Position numbers and translations under genes: made by a program
Notes under the pieces: model-generated
What the model was told of the DNA's origin: nothing
Seen by the model: only the letters and a program-made list of their open reading frames with translations
The model's database searches: none
Part shown: in pieces, positions 25,444 to 34,693 of the stretch
Layout: each line of letters begins with the position of its first letter
Position numbering within the stretch: the stretch's first letter is position 1
Source: Flavobacterium sediminis
GTDB lineage: Bacteria > Bacteroidota > Bacteroidia > Flavobacteriales > Flavobacteriaceae
Length of the DNA: 64,000 bases
Reading direction: 5' to 3'
Assembly: GCF_003148385.1 (NCBI RefSeq)
Contig: NZ_CP029463.1
Span: 2,356,001-2,420,000, forward strand

Positions 25444-26451
25444 TTAAATGATATTCACTTCTGCTTCAATAGCGATTCCGAATCGTTCTAAGATTGTTTT
25501 TTGGATATTTTGAGAAACCTCTAAAATTTCTTTTCCGGTTGCATTGCCATAGTTGACTAAAACTAACGCTTGGTTCTTATGAATTCCAGCGTCGCCAAAG
25601 CGTTTACCTTTAAAACCGGCTTGCTCTATCAACCAACCGGCAGGAACTTTAACTTCGGTTTCCGAGACTTTATAATGTGGCATATCCGGAAATTGAACAA
25701 CCGCTTTTTCGTATTGTTTTTTAGCAATTATCGGATTTTTGAAAAAACTTCCGCTGTTTCCTAATTCTTTTGGGTTAGGCAATTTACTGCTTCTAATAGC
25801 AATAACGGCATCACTAACATCTTTGATAGTTGGATATGCAATGTTCATTTTTTTCAATTCTGCTTCAATTGCTCCATAAGATGTATTTAAAACATGATTG
25901 TTTTTTGTCAATTTAAAAGTTACCGAAGTAATAATGTATTGATTTTTTAATTCGTTTTTGAAAATACTTTCGCGGTAACCAAAACGACATTCTTCGTTAG
26001 AAAAAGTTCTGTTTTCCAAGGTTTCAACAGCAATAGCTTCACAGTTAAAAAGAATATCTTTGATCTCTTTTCCGTAAGCGCCTATGTTTTGAATGGGGGT
26101 AGTGCCAACATTTCCCGGAATAAGAGAAAGGTTTTCCAAGCCGCCAAAATTATGTTCAATACACCATAAAACAAATTCGTGCCAATTTTCGCCGGCATTA
26201 GCTCTTACCCAAACAAAATCTTCGTTTTCATCGGTAATCTCAATTCCTTTAAGATTAACATGAACAACAAGCTTGTTAATGTCTTGTGTTAAAAGCATAT
26301 TGCTTCCGCCGCCTAAAACAAAAACATCTTTGTTGTTTCGGAGTACTTCTTTAAGTTCTTTTTCTGAAGTTACGGAAATGAATTTTTTAGCAGCAGCTTC
26401 AATTCCGAAAGTGTTATATTCTTTTAATGAAAAGTGAGTTTGGATAGTCAT
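25444..26451 (-). CDS. murB: UDP-N-acetylenolpyruvoylglucosamine reductase
   Basis: FAD- and NADPH-dependent reductase producing UDP-MurNAc, the second committed step of peptidoglycan synthesis. The start is the ATG at 26451 (MTIQTHFSLKEYNTFGI). It has the FAD-binding VLGGGSNML, the SLIPGNVGTTPIQNIGAYG signature, the proton-donor Ser in LGNSGSFFKNP, and the C-terminal Glu. At 335 residues it is the type I (E. coli-like) MurB with the extra C-terminal domain loop. Confidence 0.95.
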   Translation of the reverse strand: MTIQTHFSLKEYNTFGIEAAAKKFISVTSEKELKEVLRNNKDVFVLGGGSNMLLTQDINKLVVHVNLKGIEITDENEDFVWVRANAGENWHEFVLWCIEHNFGGLENLSLIPGNVGTTPIQNIGAYGKEIKDILFNCEAIAVETLENRTFSNEECRFGYRESIFKNELKNQYIITSVTFKLTKNNHVLNTSYGAIEAELKKMNIAYPTIKDVSDAVIAIRSSKLPNPKELGNSGSFFKNPIIAKKQYEKAVVQFPDMPHYKVSETEVKVPAGWLIEQAGFKGKRFGDAGIHKNQALVLVNYGNATGKEILEVSQNIQKTILERFGIAIEAEVNII

Positions 26452-26495
26452 TTTAATACGATTGAAAAGCAAAGGTAAAGATAAGAATTGAACCT

Positions 26496-27575
26496 TTATA
26501 AATTGAAAATTTTATAGGTTTGGTGGGTTTGCTGTACGATCTTTTCTGTTCGGTCCGGATGCGTGTCAGAAATAAAAATTTGCCCGAAAGTATCATTGTT
26601 TACCATATTGATAATTTTAGTAACGCGAAACTCATCCAGTTTGTCAAAAATATCATCAAATAAAAGGAGAGGTAATTCGCCGCTTTTTTCTTTGATAAAT
26701 TCAAATTGTGCTAATTTCAGAGCGATCAAAAATGATTTTTGCTGACCTTGCGACCCGAATTTTTTTATGGGATAACCATCGATCTCAAAGCTGAGGTCGT
26801 CTTTATGGATCCCGAAATTAGTGTATTGGGCAGCACGGTCTTTAGCAATGCCGTTTTGTAGCAGATTTTCTAAAGGTTCTTCTTTTAATTGTGATTGGTA
26901 AACCAGACCTACTGATTCTGCTTTGTCTGAGATCAGATCGTAATATTTTGTAAAGATGGAAATAAAGTTCTCAAGAAACTGTTTGCGTTTTTCAAAGATG
27001 GTATTGCCTAAAGGAGTTAACTGCTCGTTATAAACAGTCAATGTATCTTGATCAAAAGTTTGATTCAGGGCAAAATATTTTAAAAGAGCATTGCGTTGGG
27101 CAATTAGCTTTTGGTATTGTAGTAATTGGTTGAGGTAGGATTGATCCAATACAGAGATCACCCCGTCAATAAACTTTCGTCTTACATCGCTGCCTTCGGC
27201 AATGAGATCATTGTCGGCCGGAGATATAATCACCAGAGGAATCAGTCCGATGTGTTCTGCTATTTTTTCGTAAGCTTTATTATTCCGCTTAATCACTTTC
27301 TTTTGTCCGCGTTTTAAGCTACAGGAAACTTTCTCTTCCTTGTCATTTTTAAAAAAAACAGCATCTAAAAGAAAAAAATCCTCATCGTGTTTGATGTTCT
27401 GAATGGCTAAAGGGTTGAAGTAACTTTTTCCATAGGCAAGATGGTAAATGGAATCTAAAATATTAGTTTTTCCGATACCGTTTTTCCCGACAAAACAATT
27501 GATTTTAGTATCAAAATCAAAATTTTGCTGGCTAATGTTCTTGTAATTTAAAAGAGTAAGTTGTTTTAAAAACAC
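26496..27575 (-). CDS. recF: DNA replication and repair protein RecF
   Basis: SMC-like ATPase that helps load RecA at single-strand gaps. Walker A is [10 protein letters not shown], the signature motif is [17 protein letters not shown], and Walker B is [15 protein letters not shown]. The product is complete. I chose the GTG at 27575 as start, giving [14 protein letters not shown] immediately after it as in other flavobacterial RecF proteins (359 residues), and not the TTG 12 codons upstream. It is divergent from the TPR protein gene. Confidence 0.92.
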   Translation of the reverse strand: MFLKQLTLLNYKNISQQNFDFDTKINCFVGKNGIGKTNILDSIYHLAYGKSYFNPLAIQNIKHDEDFFLLDAVFFKNDKEEKVSCSLKRGQKKVIKRNNKAYEKIAEHIGLIPLVIISPADNDLIAEGSDVRRKFIDGVISVLDQSYLNQLLQYQKLIAQRNALLKYFALNQTFDQDTLTVYNEQLTPLGNTIFEKRKQFLENFISIFTKYYDLISDKAESVGLVYQSQLKEEPLENLLQNGIAKDRAAQYTNFGIHKDDLSFEIDGYPIKKFGSQGQQKSFLIALKLAQFEFIKEKSGELPLLLFDDIFDKLDEFRVTKIINMVNNDTFGQIFISDTHPDRTEKIVQQTHQTYKIFNL

Positions 27576-27688
27576 GCTGACGGATTTAGATCGAAAAGTT
27601 ATTTCATGCAAAAATAACAGTTATAAACAAAAGTTGTGTTGAAAAGATATTTTATTTAAAGTAGTAAATGAATGAAAATTAATTTATT

Positions 27689-27721
27689 TTTGTGGCAGTT
27701 TCAATAAAAATTATATTTTTG
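27689..27721 (+). promoter_or_regulatory. Bacteroidetes-type promoter of the TPR-ribH operon
   Basis: A -33 TTTG (27689-27692) and a -7 TATTTTTG (27714-27721, consensus TAnnTTTG) are separated by 21 bases, the spacing of the Bacteroidetes primary sigma factor. It lies 21 bases before the ATG of the TPR protein gene. Confidence 0.75.
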
Positions 27722-27742
27722 CACCTCATAAATTAAAAACAA

Positions 27743-28525
27743 ATGGCAACATATAATAAGAGAGGTTATAAAGCACCTAAACCAAAAGAAGTAGAGAACG
27801 CTGAAAATGAGTTTGAAGAAGTTGTAGAAGCTGGTGACAGTACAACGGAGGAAGTTTTTAATACACTGGATGAAACTGCAAATAAAGCAGAAGAGTGGGT
27901 AGCTAAAAATCAAAAGATCATTTTAGGAGTTGTCGGAGCAATTGCTGTAGTGACTTTAGGATATTTCTTCTTTAATAAATTTATGGTAGAACCTCAGGAA
28001 GATAAAGCATTAAATGATGTTTATTTAGCACAATCGTATTTCAATGATGCATTGACCAATAAACAAAGTGCCGATTCTTTATTTACATTAGCTTTAAACG
28101 GAGCTGAAGGAAAGTTAGGGTTCGTTGGTGTAGCTGATGAGTATTCCGGAACAAAAACAGGAAACTTAGCGAACTACTATGCCGGTATGTCGTTTTTACA
28201 TTTGAAAGATTTTCAAAAAGCAGAAAGCTATCTGTTAAAATTCAAATCCGATGATGTGCTTTTACAGGCTACAGCTTACGGGGCATTAGGAGATGCTTAT
28301 TCTGAGTTGAATAAGGTGGATGATGCGATTGCTTATTATAAAAAAGCGGTAGATGCTAACGATAATGACTTTACTGCACCAAGATTCTTAAATAAAGCAG
28401 CTCAGTTAGCATTGTTGAATAACAAGAAAGAAGAAGCGCATAGTTTATTTGTTAAGATCAAAGAAAATTACGGGAGCTCTCGTGAGGCTATGAGTGTAGA
28501 TATGTACATTGCAATGACAGAATAA
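27743..28525 (+). CDS. TPR protein with single membrane anchor, YfgM-like
   Basis: A 260-residue protein with an acidic cytoplasmic start, one membrane helix at about residues 61-78 (IILGVVGAIAVVTLGYFFF), and an extracytoplasmic part with TPR units (NLANYYAGMSFLHLKDFQKA, QATAYGALGDAYSELNKVDD). The topology resembles YfgM, an ancillary factor of the Sec translocon, but the similarity is architectural only. It is followed by ribH after seven bases and is probably co-transcribed with it from the promoter at 27689-27721. Confidence 0.85.
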   Translation: MATYNKRGYKAPKPKEVENAENEFEEVVEAGDSTTEEVFNTLDETANKAEEWVAKNQKIILGVVGAIAVVTLGYFFFNKFMVEPQEDKALNDVYLAQSYFNDALTNKQSADSLFTLALNGAEGKLGFVGVADEYSGTKTGNLANYYAGMSFLHLKDFQKAESYLLKFKSDDVLLQATAYGALGDAYSELNKVDDAIAYYKKAVDANDNDFTAPRFLNKAAQLALLNNKKEEAHSLFVKIKENYGSSREAMSVDMYIAMTE

Positions 28526-28532
28526 GCTTTTT

Positions 28533-29021
28533 ATGGCAACAGAAAATAAAAATTTATCACAATACGATAAAAACACAATCCCAAATGCGAAAGATTTTCG
28601 GTTTGGGATTGTTGTTTCAGAATGGAATGAAACGATTACAGAAGGCCTTTTTGACGGAGCGAAAACAGCTTTGTTAGACTGTGGTACACAAGAAGAAAAT
28701 ATTATTCGTTGGGATGTTCCGGGTAGTTTTGAGCTCACTTTCGGAGCGAAGCGTATGATCGAAACGCAAAATGTAGATTGTGTGATTGTTATCGGTAGCG
28801 TGATCAAAGGCGAAACAATGCATTTTGAATTTGTATGTGAAGGGGTGACTCAGGGAATTAAAGATCTGAATGTTAAATACGATGTTCCGACGATCTTTTG
28901 TGTGTTAACCGATAATAACATGCAGCAGTCTATTGACAGAAGCGGAGGAAAACATGGGAACAAAGGAACAGAAGCGGCTATAGCTGCTATTAAAATGGTA
29001 GATTTAAATAGAAAGGCATAG
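28533..29021 (+). CDS. ribH: 6,7-dimethyl-8-ribityllumazine synthase
   Basis: The penultimate enzyme of riboflavin synthesis, which joins 5-amino-6-ribitylamino-uracil to 3,4-dihydroxybutanone phosphate. The 162-residue product has the substrate-site motifs VVSEWNETIT, WDVPGSFELTFGAKRM, VIGSVIKGETMHFEFV (with the catalytic His), and FCVLTDNNMQQ with the phosphate-binding end. It is complete, stands apart from other rib genes in this window, and ends in a terminator at 29047-29071. Confidence 0.96.
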   Translation: MATENKNLSQYDKNTIPNAKDFRFGIVVSEWNETITEGLFDGAKTALLDCGTQEENIIRWDVPGSFELTFGAKRMIETQNVDCVIVIGSVIKGETMHFEFVCEGVTQGIKDLNVKYDVPTIFCVLTDNNMQQSIDRSGGKHGNKGTEAAIAAIKMVDLNRKA

Positions 29022-29046
29022 TTTTTGTCAATAAATAGCAGAACAT

Positions 29047-29071
29047 AATCCCGATTCGTTCGGGATTTTTT
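29047..29071 (+). terminator. Intrinsic terminator after ribH
   Basis: AATCCCGA (29047-29054) pairs with TCGGGATT (29060-29067) around a short loop, followed by a T-run to 29071. Confidence 0.88.
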
Positions 29072-29083
29072 GTTAACAAAAAA

Positions 29084-29117
29084 TTGAGAGAAAAACAGTC
29101 AAAAATCCCTAAATTTG
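29084..29117 (+). promoter_or_regulatory. Candidate promoter of the small-protein-mutL operon
   Basis: TAAATTTG at 29110-29117 matches the -7 consensus TAnnTTTG; a TTG at 29084-29086 lies 23 bases upstream, slightly long for the -33 element. It is just ahead of the 98-residue gene that leads into mutL. Confidence 0.5.
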
Positions 29118-29133
29118 AAAAAATTAACGATAT

Positions 29134-29430
29134 ATGCTTAAGTTTGGAAGAGGATCGTTCAAGTTGCCTAAAAATAAAAAGTTTAACTATACGCCCCGAC
29201 ATTACGAAGGGAAAAAAATCGATAATCCATACGATTTTGATTCTGTTATTCGCAAAGATCGGGAGGCAATAGGTTACAACGACCTACGCGGACACTGGAG
29301 TGAGGCGAGAGCTAATAGTCGGCATAGAGGAAATCGTAGTTTCAATCTGAGAGTTCTGATTATCGTTCTGATTTTATTATTAATATTCCTGTATATTATC
29401 GATTTTGATTTGTCGATCTTCAAAAAATAG
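29134..29430 (+). CDS. Small protein with C-terminal membrane helix, upstream of mutL
   Basis: A 98-residue protein I recognise only as a conserved flavobacterial neighbour of mutL, sometimes mislabelled as a riboflavin synthase subunit because of its place beside ribH. The N-terminal two thirds are basic and polar (FGRGSFKLPKNKKFNYTPRH, DLRGHWSEARAN), and the last 25 residues are a hydrophobic helix (LRVLIIVLILLLIFLYIIDF), suggesting a tail-anchored protein. No catalytic motif is visible. The stop is three bases before the mutL start. Confidence 0.75.
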   Translation: MLKFGRGSFKLPKNKKFNYTPRHYEGKKIDNPYDFDSVIRKDREAIGYNDLRGHWSEARANSRHRGNRSFNLRVLIIVLILLLIFLYIIDFDLSIFKK

Positions 29431-29433
29431 TAC

Positions 29434-31308
29434 ATGTCAAGTATAATTCAACTTTTACCGGATCACGTAGCCAATCAGATTGCTGCAGGGGAGGTGGTAC
29501 AAAGACCTGCTTCTGTTGTCAAAGAATTGTTGGAAAACGCTATTGACGCCAAAGCAACTGATATAAAGCTTGTAGTAAAAGATGCCGGAAAAACATTAAT
29601 TCAGGTTATAGATAATGGCATGGGAATGAGCGTTACTGATGCCCGTTTGTGTTTTGAACGTCATGCAACTTCTAAAATACGCCACGCTGAGGATCTGTTT
29701 GATCTGCATACCAAAGGTTTTCGAGGAGAAGCATTAGCTTCAATTGCCGCAATTGCTCATGTGGAATTGAAAACAAAACGGGATCAGGAGGAGCTGGGAA
29801 CTCATATTGTTATTGAAGGAAGTAAGTTTGTTGCTCAAGATGCTGCTGTTTTACCAAAAGGGACTTCTTTTTTGGTAAAGAATCTTTTTTTTAATATTCC
29901 GGCACGACGCAATTTTTTGAAATCGGATACAGTAGAAATGCGTCATGTAATTGATGAGTTTCAACGGGTAGCCTTAGCGCATCCGTCTATTTATTTCACG
30001 CTGATCCATAATGGAAGTGAAATGTTCAATTTACCTCCGTCTAATTACCGTCAGCGTATCGTTAACCTTTTAGGAGGAAAAACTAATGAAAAGCTGGTTC
30101 CGGTAACTGAAGATACTGAAATTGTTAAGATCAGTGGATTTATAGGTAAGCCGGAGTTTGCTAAAAAGAACAGAAACGAACAATTTTTCTTTGTTAACGA
30201 TCGATTCATTAAAAGTGCATATTTACATCACGCTATAATGAGTGCTTACGAAGGTCTGTTGAAAGAAGGAAATCAGCCGAGCTATTTTTTATACCTTCAG
30301 GTGCCTCCGAATACGATCGATATAAATATTCATCCGACTAAAACGGAAATTAAGTTTGATGACGAACAATCGTTATATGCTATTTTACGTTCAGCTGTAA
30401 AGCATAGTTTAGGGCAATTCAACGTGGCTCCGGTATTGGATTTTGAACGTGATCCTAATTTGGATACGCCTTATGATTATAGAAGTAAAGAAAGTGAAAT
30501 GCCTCTTATACAGGTAGATTCTAATTTTAATCCTTTTGCAGACGGTGCAACAACCACTGTAGCTAAAAAGAGTAGCGGAGGAGGTTCTTATTCTTCAAAT
30601 CCCTTTCCTAAAAAGGAAACGACTTCATGGGAAAGTTTATATGTGGACTTAAAGAGCGATACTGAGGAAGTTGCTTCTATTTCTTTTGAGAGTGAAGAAG
30701 TCACCGGAAACTTATTTCAACATGAGGAAAAAGAAGAAGAAATAGCTTCTAAGACCTATCAGTTCCATAAGAAATATATCATTAGTTCTATTAAATCAGG
30801 AATGTTAGTTGTGGATCAGAATAAGGCTCACCAGCGGGTTTTGTATGAGCAGTATCTGGCGAATATTACAGTGCAGAGTGCTTCGAGTCAGCAATTGCTG
30901 TTTCCTTTAGAGTTGTATTTTTCTTTTGAGGAGATGGAACTTCTAAAAGAATTGAAACCGTCTTTGGAAAATACCGGTTTTATCTTTGATAAAATGGATA
31001 AAGAAAGGGTGTTGATTTCGGGAATTCCCGTAACAGTTCAGGAAAGTGAAGTTTCTATCGTATTAGAAGAATTAATTTCTAATTTACAAAATGAAGTTCC
31101 GGAAAATACTTTTTCGCTCAACGATGGTATTGCAAAATCTATGGCAAAGAGTTTAGCGGTAAAAACCGGAACACTATTGACCGAAAGAGAACAGGAAAAC
31201 TTGGTAAATGCCTTATTTGCCTGTAAAGAACCTAATGTTTCACCTTTTAACAGACCCACTTTTGTGACATTAAGTGTGGAAGATTTAGACAAAAAATTTA
31301 CATTATGA
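29434..31308 (+). CDS. mutL: DNA mismatch repair protein MutL
   Basis: GHKL ATPase that couples MutS mismatch recognition to strand removal. The N-terminus has ANQIAAGEVVQRPASVVKEL, the ATP-site ENAIDA, DNGMGM and TKGFRGEAL, all intact. A linker of about residues 345-440 (low complexity, Ser and Lys/Glu-rich) joins the C-terminal dimerisation domain. The C-terminal part shows no clear DQHAxxER endonuclease motif; the equivalent region reads VVDQNKAHQRVLYEQY, which resembles the motif but has lost the Glu-Arg part. The gene overlaps the first rhomboid gene by four bases. Confidence 0.96.
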   Translation: MSSIIQLLPDHVANQIAAGEVVQRPASVVKELLENAIDAKATDIKLVVKDAGKTLIQVIDNGMGMSVTDARLCFERHATSKIRHAEDLFDLHTKGFRGEALASIAAIAHVELKTKRDQEELGTHIVIEGSKFVAQDAAVLPKGTSFLVKNLFFNIPARRNFLKSDTVEMRHVIDEFQRVALAHPSIYFTLIHNGSEMFNLPPSNYRQRIVNLLGGKTNEKLVPVTEDTEIVKISGFIGKPEFAKKNRNEQFFFVNDRFIKSAYLHHAIMSAYEGLLKEGNQPSYFLYLQVPPNTIDINIHPTKTEIKFDDEQSLYAILRSAVKHSLGQFNVAPVLDFERDPNLDTPYDYRSKESEMPLIQVDSNFNPFADGATTTVAKKSSGGGSYSSNPFPKKETTSWESLYVDLKSDTEEVASISFESEEVTGNLFQHEEKEEEIASKTYQFHKKYIISSIKSGMLVVDQNKAHQRVLYEQYLANITVQSASSQQLLFPLELYFSFEEMELLKELKPSLENTGFIFDKMDKERVLISGIPVTVQESEVSIVLEELISNLQNEVPENTFSLNDGIAKSMAKSLAVKTGTLLTEREQENLVNALFACKEPNVSPFNRPTFVTLSVEDLDKKFTL

Positions 31309-32057
31309 TGAGAATGACAGACATGGTCAAGCATTTGCTGATCATTAATATTATATTTTTTATAGGAAGTTACCTAGTGCCACAGGCTCAGGATTTATTG
31401 GCATTGCACTATGTAGAAAGTGATAAATTTCGTTTCTGGCAAGTTATCACACACATGTTTATGCATGCTAATCTAATGCATATCTTCTTTAATATGTTTG
31501 CTTTAGTCACTTTTGGAAGTACATTGGAACATTTTTGGGGAAGTAATAAATTTTTATTTTTTTATATTTCATGTGGCTTAGGAGCAATGTTATTGCATAC
31601 GGCAGCTAATTATTATTCTTTTCACGAACCTTTGAATGTTTTAATGGCGAATGGGTTTGAGAAAACGGATATTATGAATGCACTGAGTGAGGGTAAATAC
31701 GACACACGTTGGGAGGAAGTCTTAAGCAATTCGCAATTCAATGGAATGATGCAGGCTTACTTGGGAGAAGCAGTAGGAGCATCCGGGGCAATTTACGGCT
31801 TGTTAGTTGCTTTTGCTTTTATGTTTCCGAATGTCGAATTAATGATGTTGTTTATTCCGATACCGATTAAAGCTAAATATTTTGTACCTGGAATTGTAGC
31901 TTTAGATTTGTACTTGGGGTTACAAGGAAGTTCTATTTTCGGAGGTTCCGGAACCGGTATAGCACACTTTGCCCATATAGGGGGAGCTATTGTTGGTTTT
32001 ATCATGATGTGGTATTGGAAAAAAGGCCAGTTCAATAACAATCGTTGGGATAGATAA
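31305..32057 (+). CDS. Rhomboid family intramembrane serine protease (first copy)
   Basis: A 250-residue polytopic protein. The catalytic Ser is in GASGAIYGLLVAF and the catalytic His in AHFAHIGGAIVGF; HANLMHIFFNMFAL is the family's second-helix signature. About six membrane helices are visible, with a polar insert of about 60 residues between the third and fourth. It cleaves transmembrane proteins near their luminal face; the substrate is unknown. Its start overlaps the mutL stop, and a second rhomboid gene follows 33 bases later. Confidence 0.92.
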   Translation: MMRMTDMVKHLLIINIIFFIGSYLVPQAQDLLALHYVESDKFRFWQVITHMFMHANLMHIFFNMFALVTFGSTLEHFWGSNKFLFFYISCGLGAMLLHTAANYYSFHEPLNVLMANGFEKTDIMNALSEGKYDTRWEEVLSNSQFNGMMQAYLGEAVGASGAIYGLLVAFAFMFPNVELMMLFIPIPIKAKYFVPGIVALDLYLGLQGSSIFGGSGTGIAHFAHIGGAIVGFIMMWYWKKGQFNNNRWDR

Positions 32058-32090
32058 GTAGGAGTAAAAGGTAAAAGTAAATAGGTTTAC

Positions 32091-32972
32091 ATGTCAATAC
32101 TGGAAGATTTAAAATTGCAATACAAGATCGGAGGTGTAGCTCAAAAGCTAATCTTTTGGAACATTGGTATTTTTGTAGTAACAGCATTATTACAATTGCT
32201 TTATATTACAGAGGTATGGAGTTTTGACTGTTATGATTTAGTTGCCTTACATTCTGATTTGTCTTATTTTATTAAAACACCTTGGACGATTTTTACCTAT
32301 ATGTTCGTTCACGCCGGATTTTTGCATTTATTGTTCAATATGTTGGTGTTGCATTTTACCGGAAGGATCTTTACCACTTTTTTTACCCAACGCCAACTTT
32401 TAGGGGTTTTTATTCTCGGAGGATTATTTTCCGGATTTGTTTTTTTGTTGTCTTATGCACTTTTAGGAGCTTCTTCTATAGTAGTTGGGGCAAGTGGTGC
32501 TATTATGGCTGTTATGTTAGCAACGGCTACGTATGCACCTGAAATGCAGGTTCGTTTGCTGTTGATCGGTAATGTTAAGTTGATCTGGATCGCAATAGTG
32601 ATTCTGTTCTTAGATTTGATACAGTTGCCGGTAAGTAATACAGGAGGACATTTAGCGCATTTAGGAGGCGCTTTATTTGGTTATATTTATATAAAAAGTT
32701 TGAAAGGAGGAGTCGATTTATCGAAAGGAATTTCTAAAATTCAGGATTTTTTTGAAAATTTGTCTACCCCTAAAAAGAAAACTCCGTTTAAAACAGTATA
32801 TAAAAATACAACGACTAATAAAAGTACAGCAAACAGAAGTTCATCAACAACTGATAAAGATAAAAGTGTAGAACAAAAGAAAATTGATGAGATTCTGGAT
32901 AAGATCAGTCAATCAGGTTACGATAGTCTGACTAAGGAGGAAAAAGATTTTTTATTTAAGGTAGGCAAGTAA
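32091..32972 (+). CDS. Rhomboid family intramembrane serine protease (second copy)
   Basis: A 293-residue rhomboid with catalytic Ser in VVGASGAIMAVML and His in GGHLAHLGGALFGYIY; the HAGFLHLLFNMLVLHF signature is present. Unlike its neighbour, it lacks the polar insert and carries a cytoplasmic C-terminal tail of about 80 residues (basic, Ser/Thr/Lys-rich, then QKKIDEILDKISQSGYDSL) that resembles a small helical module. The next gene starts directly after its stop, so mutL, both rhomboids and the EEP gene look like one operon. Confidence 0.92.
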   Translation: MSILEDLKLQYKIGGVAQKLIFWNIGIFVVTALLQLLYITEVWSFDCYDLVALHSDLSYFIKTPWTIFTYMFVHAGFLHLLFNMLVLHFTGRIFTTFFTQRQLLGVFILGGLFSGFVFLLSYALLGASSIVVGASGAIMAVMLATATYAPEMQVRLLLIGNVKLIWIAIVILFLDLIQLPVSNTGGHLAHLGGALFGYIYIKSLKGGVDLSKGISKIQDFFENLSTPKKKTPFKTVYKNTTTNKSTANRSSSTTDKDKSVEQKKIDEILDKISQSGYDSLTKEEKDFLFKVGK

Positions 32973-34004
32973 ATGCAAAAGGAATCAGTCATTACTAAAA
33001 TTGCGTTTTTTTTCAATAAGGTTTTGGCTTTAGCGACTTTTCTTGCTTATATCTTACCTTTTCTCACTCCGAAATTATTTCCTTTTCTAAGCGTTTTAAC
33101 GTTGTTAATGCCTTTGTTTCTGATTCTTAACTTTGCTTTTTTTACAGTTTGGATCCTGCAACTTAAGCGAAAAGCTGTCCTGTCGGGAATTGTACTACTG
33201 ATCGGTTTCACATTCATCAATAAATTTTACAAGTTTTCAGAAACTGATTTGCCGGAGTCTCCGTCAGACTTTAAGCTGATGAGTTATAATGTTCGTTTGT
33301 TTAATTTATACGAGTGGTTGCCGGTAAAAGATATTCCAGAACAAATTACGGATGTTATTCAGGATTATAATCCCGATATTTTGTGTTTACAAGAATATTC
33401 TCCGAATAGTAAAGTAAGGCTGCGAAACTTTCCGTATCGTTACGTTAAGGTATACGGAGAAAGAAATAAATACGGACAGGCTATTTTTTCTAAATATGAA
33501 ATAATCAATAGCGGAGAAATTGATTTTCCTAATACGAGTAACAATGTTATTTATACTGATTTAGTCCGTCAGAAAGATACCATTCGTGTTTACAGCATGC
33601 ACCTGCAATCGATTAAGATCAGTACTGATATTCACGAAAAATTTGATGAAAATAAATCGAAATTTATTTTTAAACGAATTAGTCAGGCTTTTAGCGAACA
33701 ACAATTACAAGCTGAGATCATTCGTGAGCATTTTGCTCAATGTCCTTACTCCAAGATCATTTGTGGCGATATGAACAATAGCGCTTTTTCGTATGTTTAC
33801 CGAACGATTAAAGGCGAAATGAAAGACGCCTTTGAAGAAGCCGGGACGGGTTTCGGGAAATCGTATAATTTTGATTTCTATCCGGCTCGTATCGATTATG
33901 TTCTGACTGATAAAGATTTTACTATTAAAACCTATAGAACGGATACAAAGGTTAAGCTAAGCGACCATTTTCCGGTGTATACCAGAATTAGCTTAGAGAA
34001 ATAA
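32973..34004 (+). CDS. Membrane-anchored endonuclease/exonuclease/phosphatase family protein
   Basis: A 343-residue EEP-fold phosphodiesterase. The first 90 residues hold two or three hydrophobic helices, followed by the catalytic domain: LMSYNVRLFN, LCLQEYSPN (catalytic Glu), VYSMHLQSIK, ICGDMNNSAFSYVYR (Asp-Asn pair), RIDYVLTD and SDHFPVYT (His). All family metal and catalytic residues are there. The domain probably faces the periplasm. The substrate could be a phosphodiester in nucleic acid or lipid; the sequence does not decide. Confidence 0.9.
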   Translation: MQKESVITKIAFFFNKVLALATFLAYILPFLTPKLFPFLSVLTLLMPLFLILNFAFFTVWILQLKRKAVLSGIVLLIGFTFINKFYKFSETDLPESPSDFKLMSYNVRLFNLYEWLPVKDIPEQITDVIQDYNPDILCLQEYSPNSKVRLRNFPYRYVKVYGERNKYGQAIFSKYEIINSGEIDFPNTSNNVIYTDLVRQKDTIRVYSMHLQSIKISTDIHEKFDENKSKFIFKRISQAFSEQQLQAEIIREHFAQCPYSKIICGDMNNSAFSYVYRTIKGEMKDAFEEAGTGFGKSYNFDFYPARIDYVLTDKDFTIKTYRTDTKVKLSDHFPVYTRISLEK

Positions 34005-34005
34005 T

Positions 34006-34617
34006 TTATAATTTTTGCTTCAATAAATATTCATTAGCATGCCGACCTTCGTTAAATAAAAGATCCAGAATACTTAAATTCGGAATAAAATTGTGTTTTT
34101 CATCAAAAACCTGAGTGTAAGCTTCGTTAATGAAAGTATCTTTTTTGCCGTTTGCCAAGTAGCGAAAATCAGTTTGGGCAGTGACTTCGTGAAAATATTC
34201 TTCTGTTCTGGAATAAGGCAGATCGATTCCTAAACAGTCATTCAGTATCTCAAAAATCTCCAGATTAAGATCCAGCATAAAAGAATGTTGCTTTTCAAAA
34301 ACAGGTCGAAGATCATCTTCAAAGTACTCAAAGAACGGAGAAGTTCTGTAAGCAGCTTCTAAGGATTTAAAGTGATTTTTCTGCCAGTCGAAGGCATTCT
34401 CAATTTTTACATCTTTAAACTTCTGATGTTTGTCTTTTGAATGTTTTACAGGAATATTAAGCATTTGCAGTCCGTTTGGACTGTAAATGTACATTCGGTT
34501 CCTATTGGTTTGTTTTTGAAAATTGTCTTCTGTCTCAAAAACGATATTCTCCGCTTGAGCCATAGCTACATAGTGACTAATAGAAGGGAAATATGTCGGG
34601 TGTAATAAAATATCCAT
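34006..34617 (-). CDS. WbqC-like family protein
   Basis: A 203-residue member of the WbqC family, found in surface-polysaccharide loci of some bacteria and beside lepB in flavobacteria. Family features are the N-terminal LLHPTYFPSISHYVAMAQA, NRNRMYIYSPNGLQMLNIPV, and DWQKNHFKSLEAAYRTSPFF. The molecular function is not known. It is convergent with the EEP gene and separated from it by a single base. Confidence 0.82.
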   Translation of the reverse strand: MDILLHPTYFPSISHYVAMAQAENIVFETEDNFQKQTNRNRMYIYSPNGLQMLNIPVKHSKDKHQKFKDVKIENAFDWQKNHFKSLEAAYRTSPFFEYFEDDLRPVFEKQHSFMLDLNLEIFEILNDCLGIDLPYSRTEEYFHEVTAQTDFRYLANGKKDTFINEAYTQVFDEKHNFIPNLSILDLLFNEGRHANEYLLKQKL

Positions 34618-34640
34618 AGGTGTTATTATTCTTTTAAACT

Positions 34641-34673
34641 TAAAAGTTCAAAGTAGTGTACTTTGAACTTTTA
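34641..34673 (-). terminator. Hairpin terminator after lepB
   Basis: TAAAAGTTCAAAGTA (34641-34655) pairs perfectly with TACTTTGAACTTTTA (34659-34673) around a three-base loop. It lies between the lepB stop and the WbqC-like gene; the minus-strand tail is moderately T-rich. Confidence 0.75.
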
Positions 34674-34693
34674 GGTTATATATTATTTCTTTC

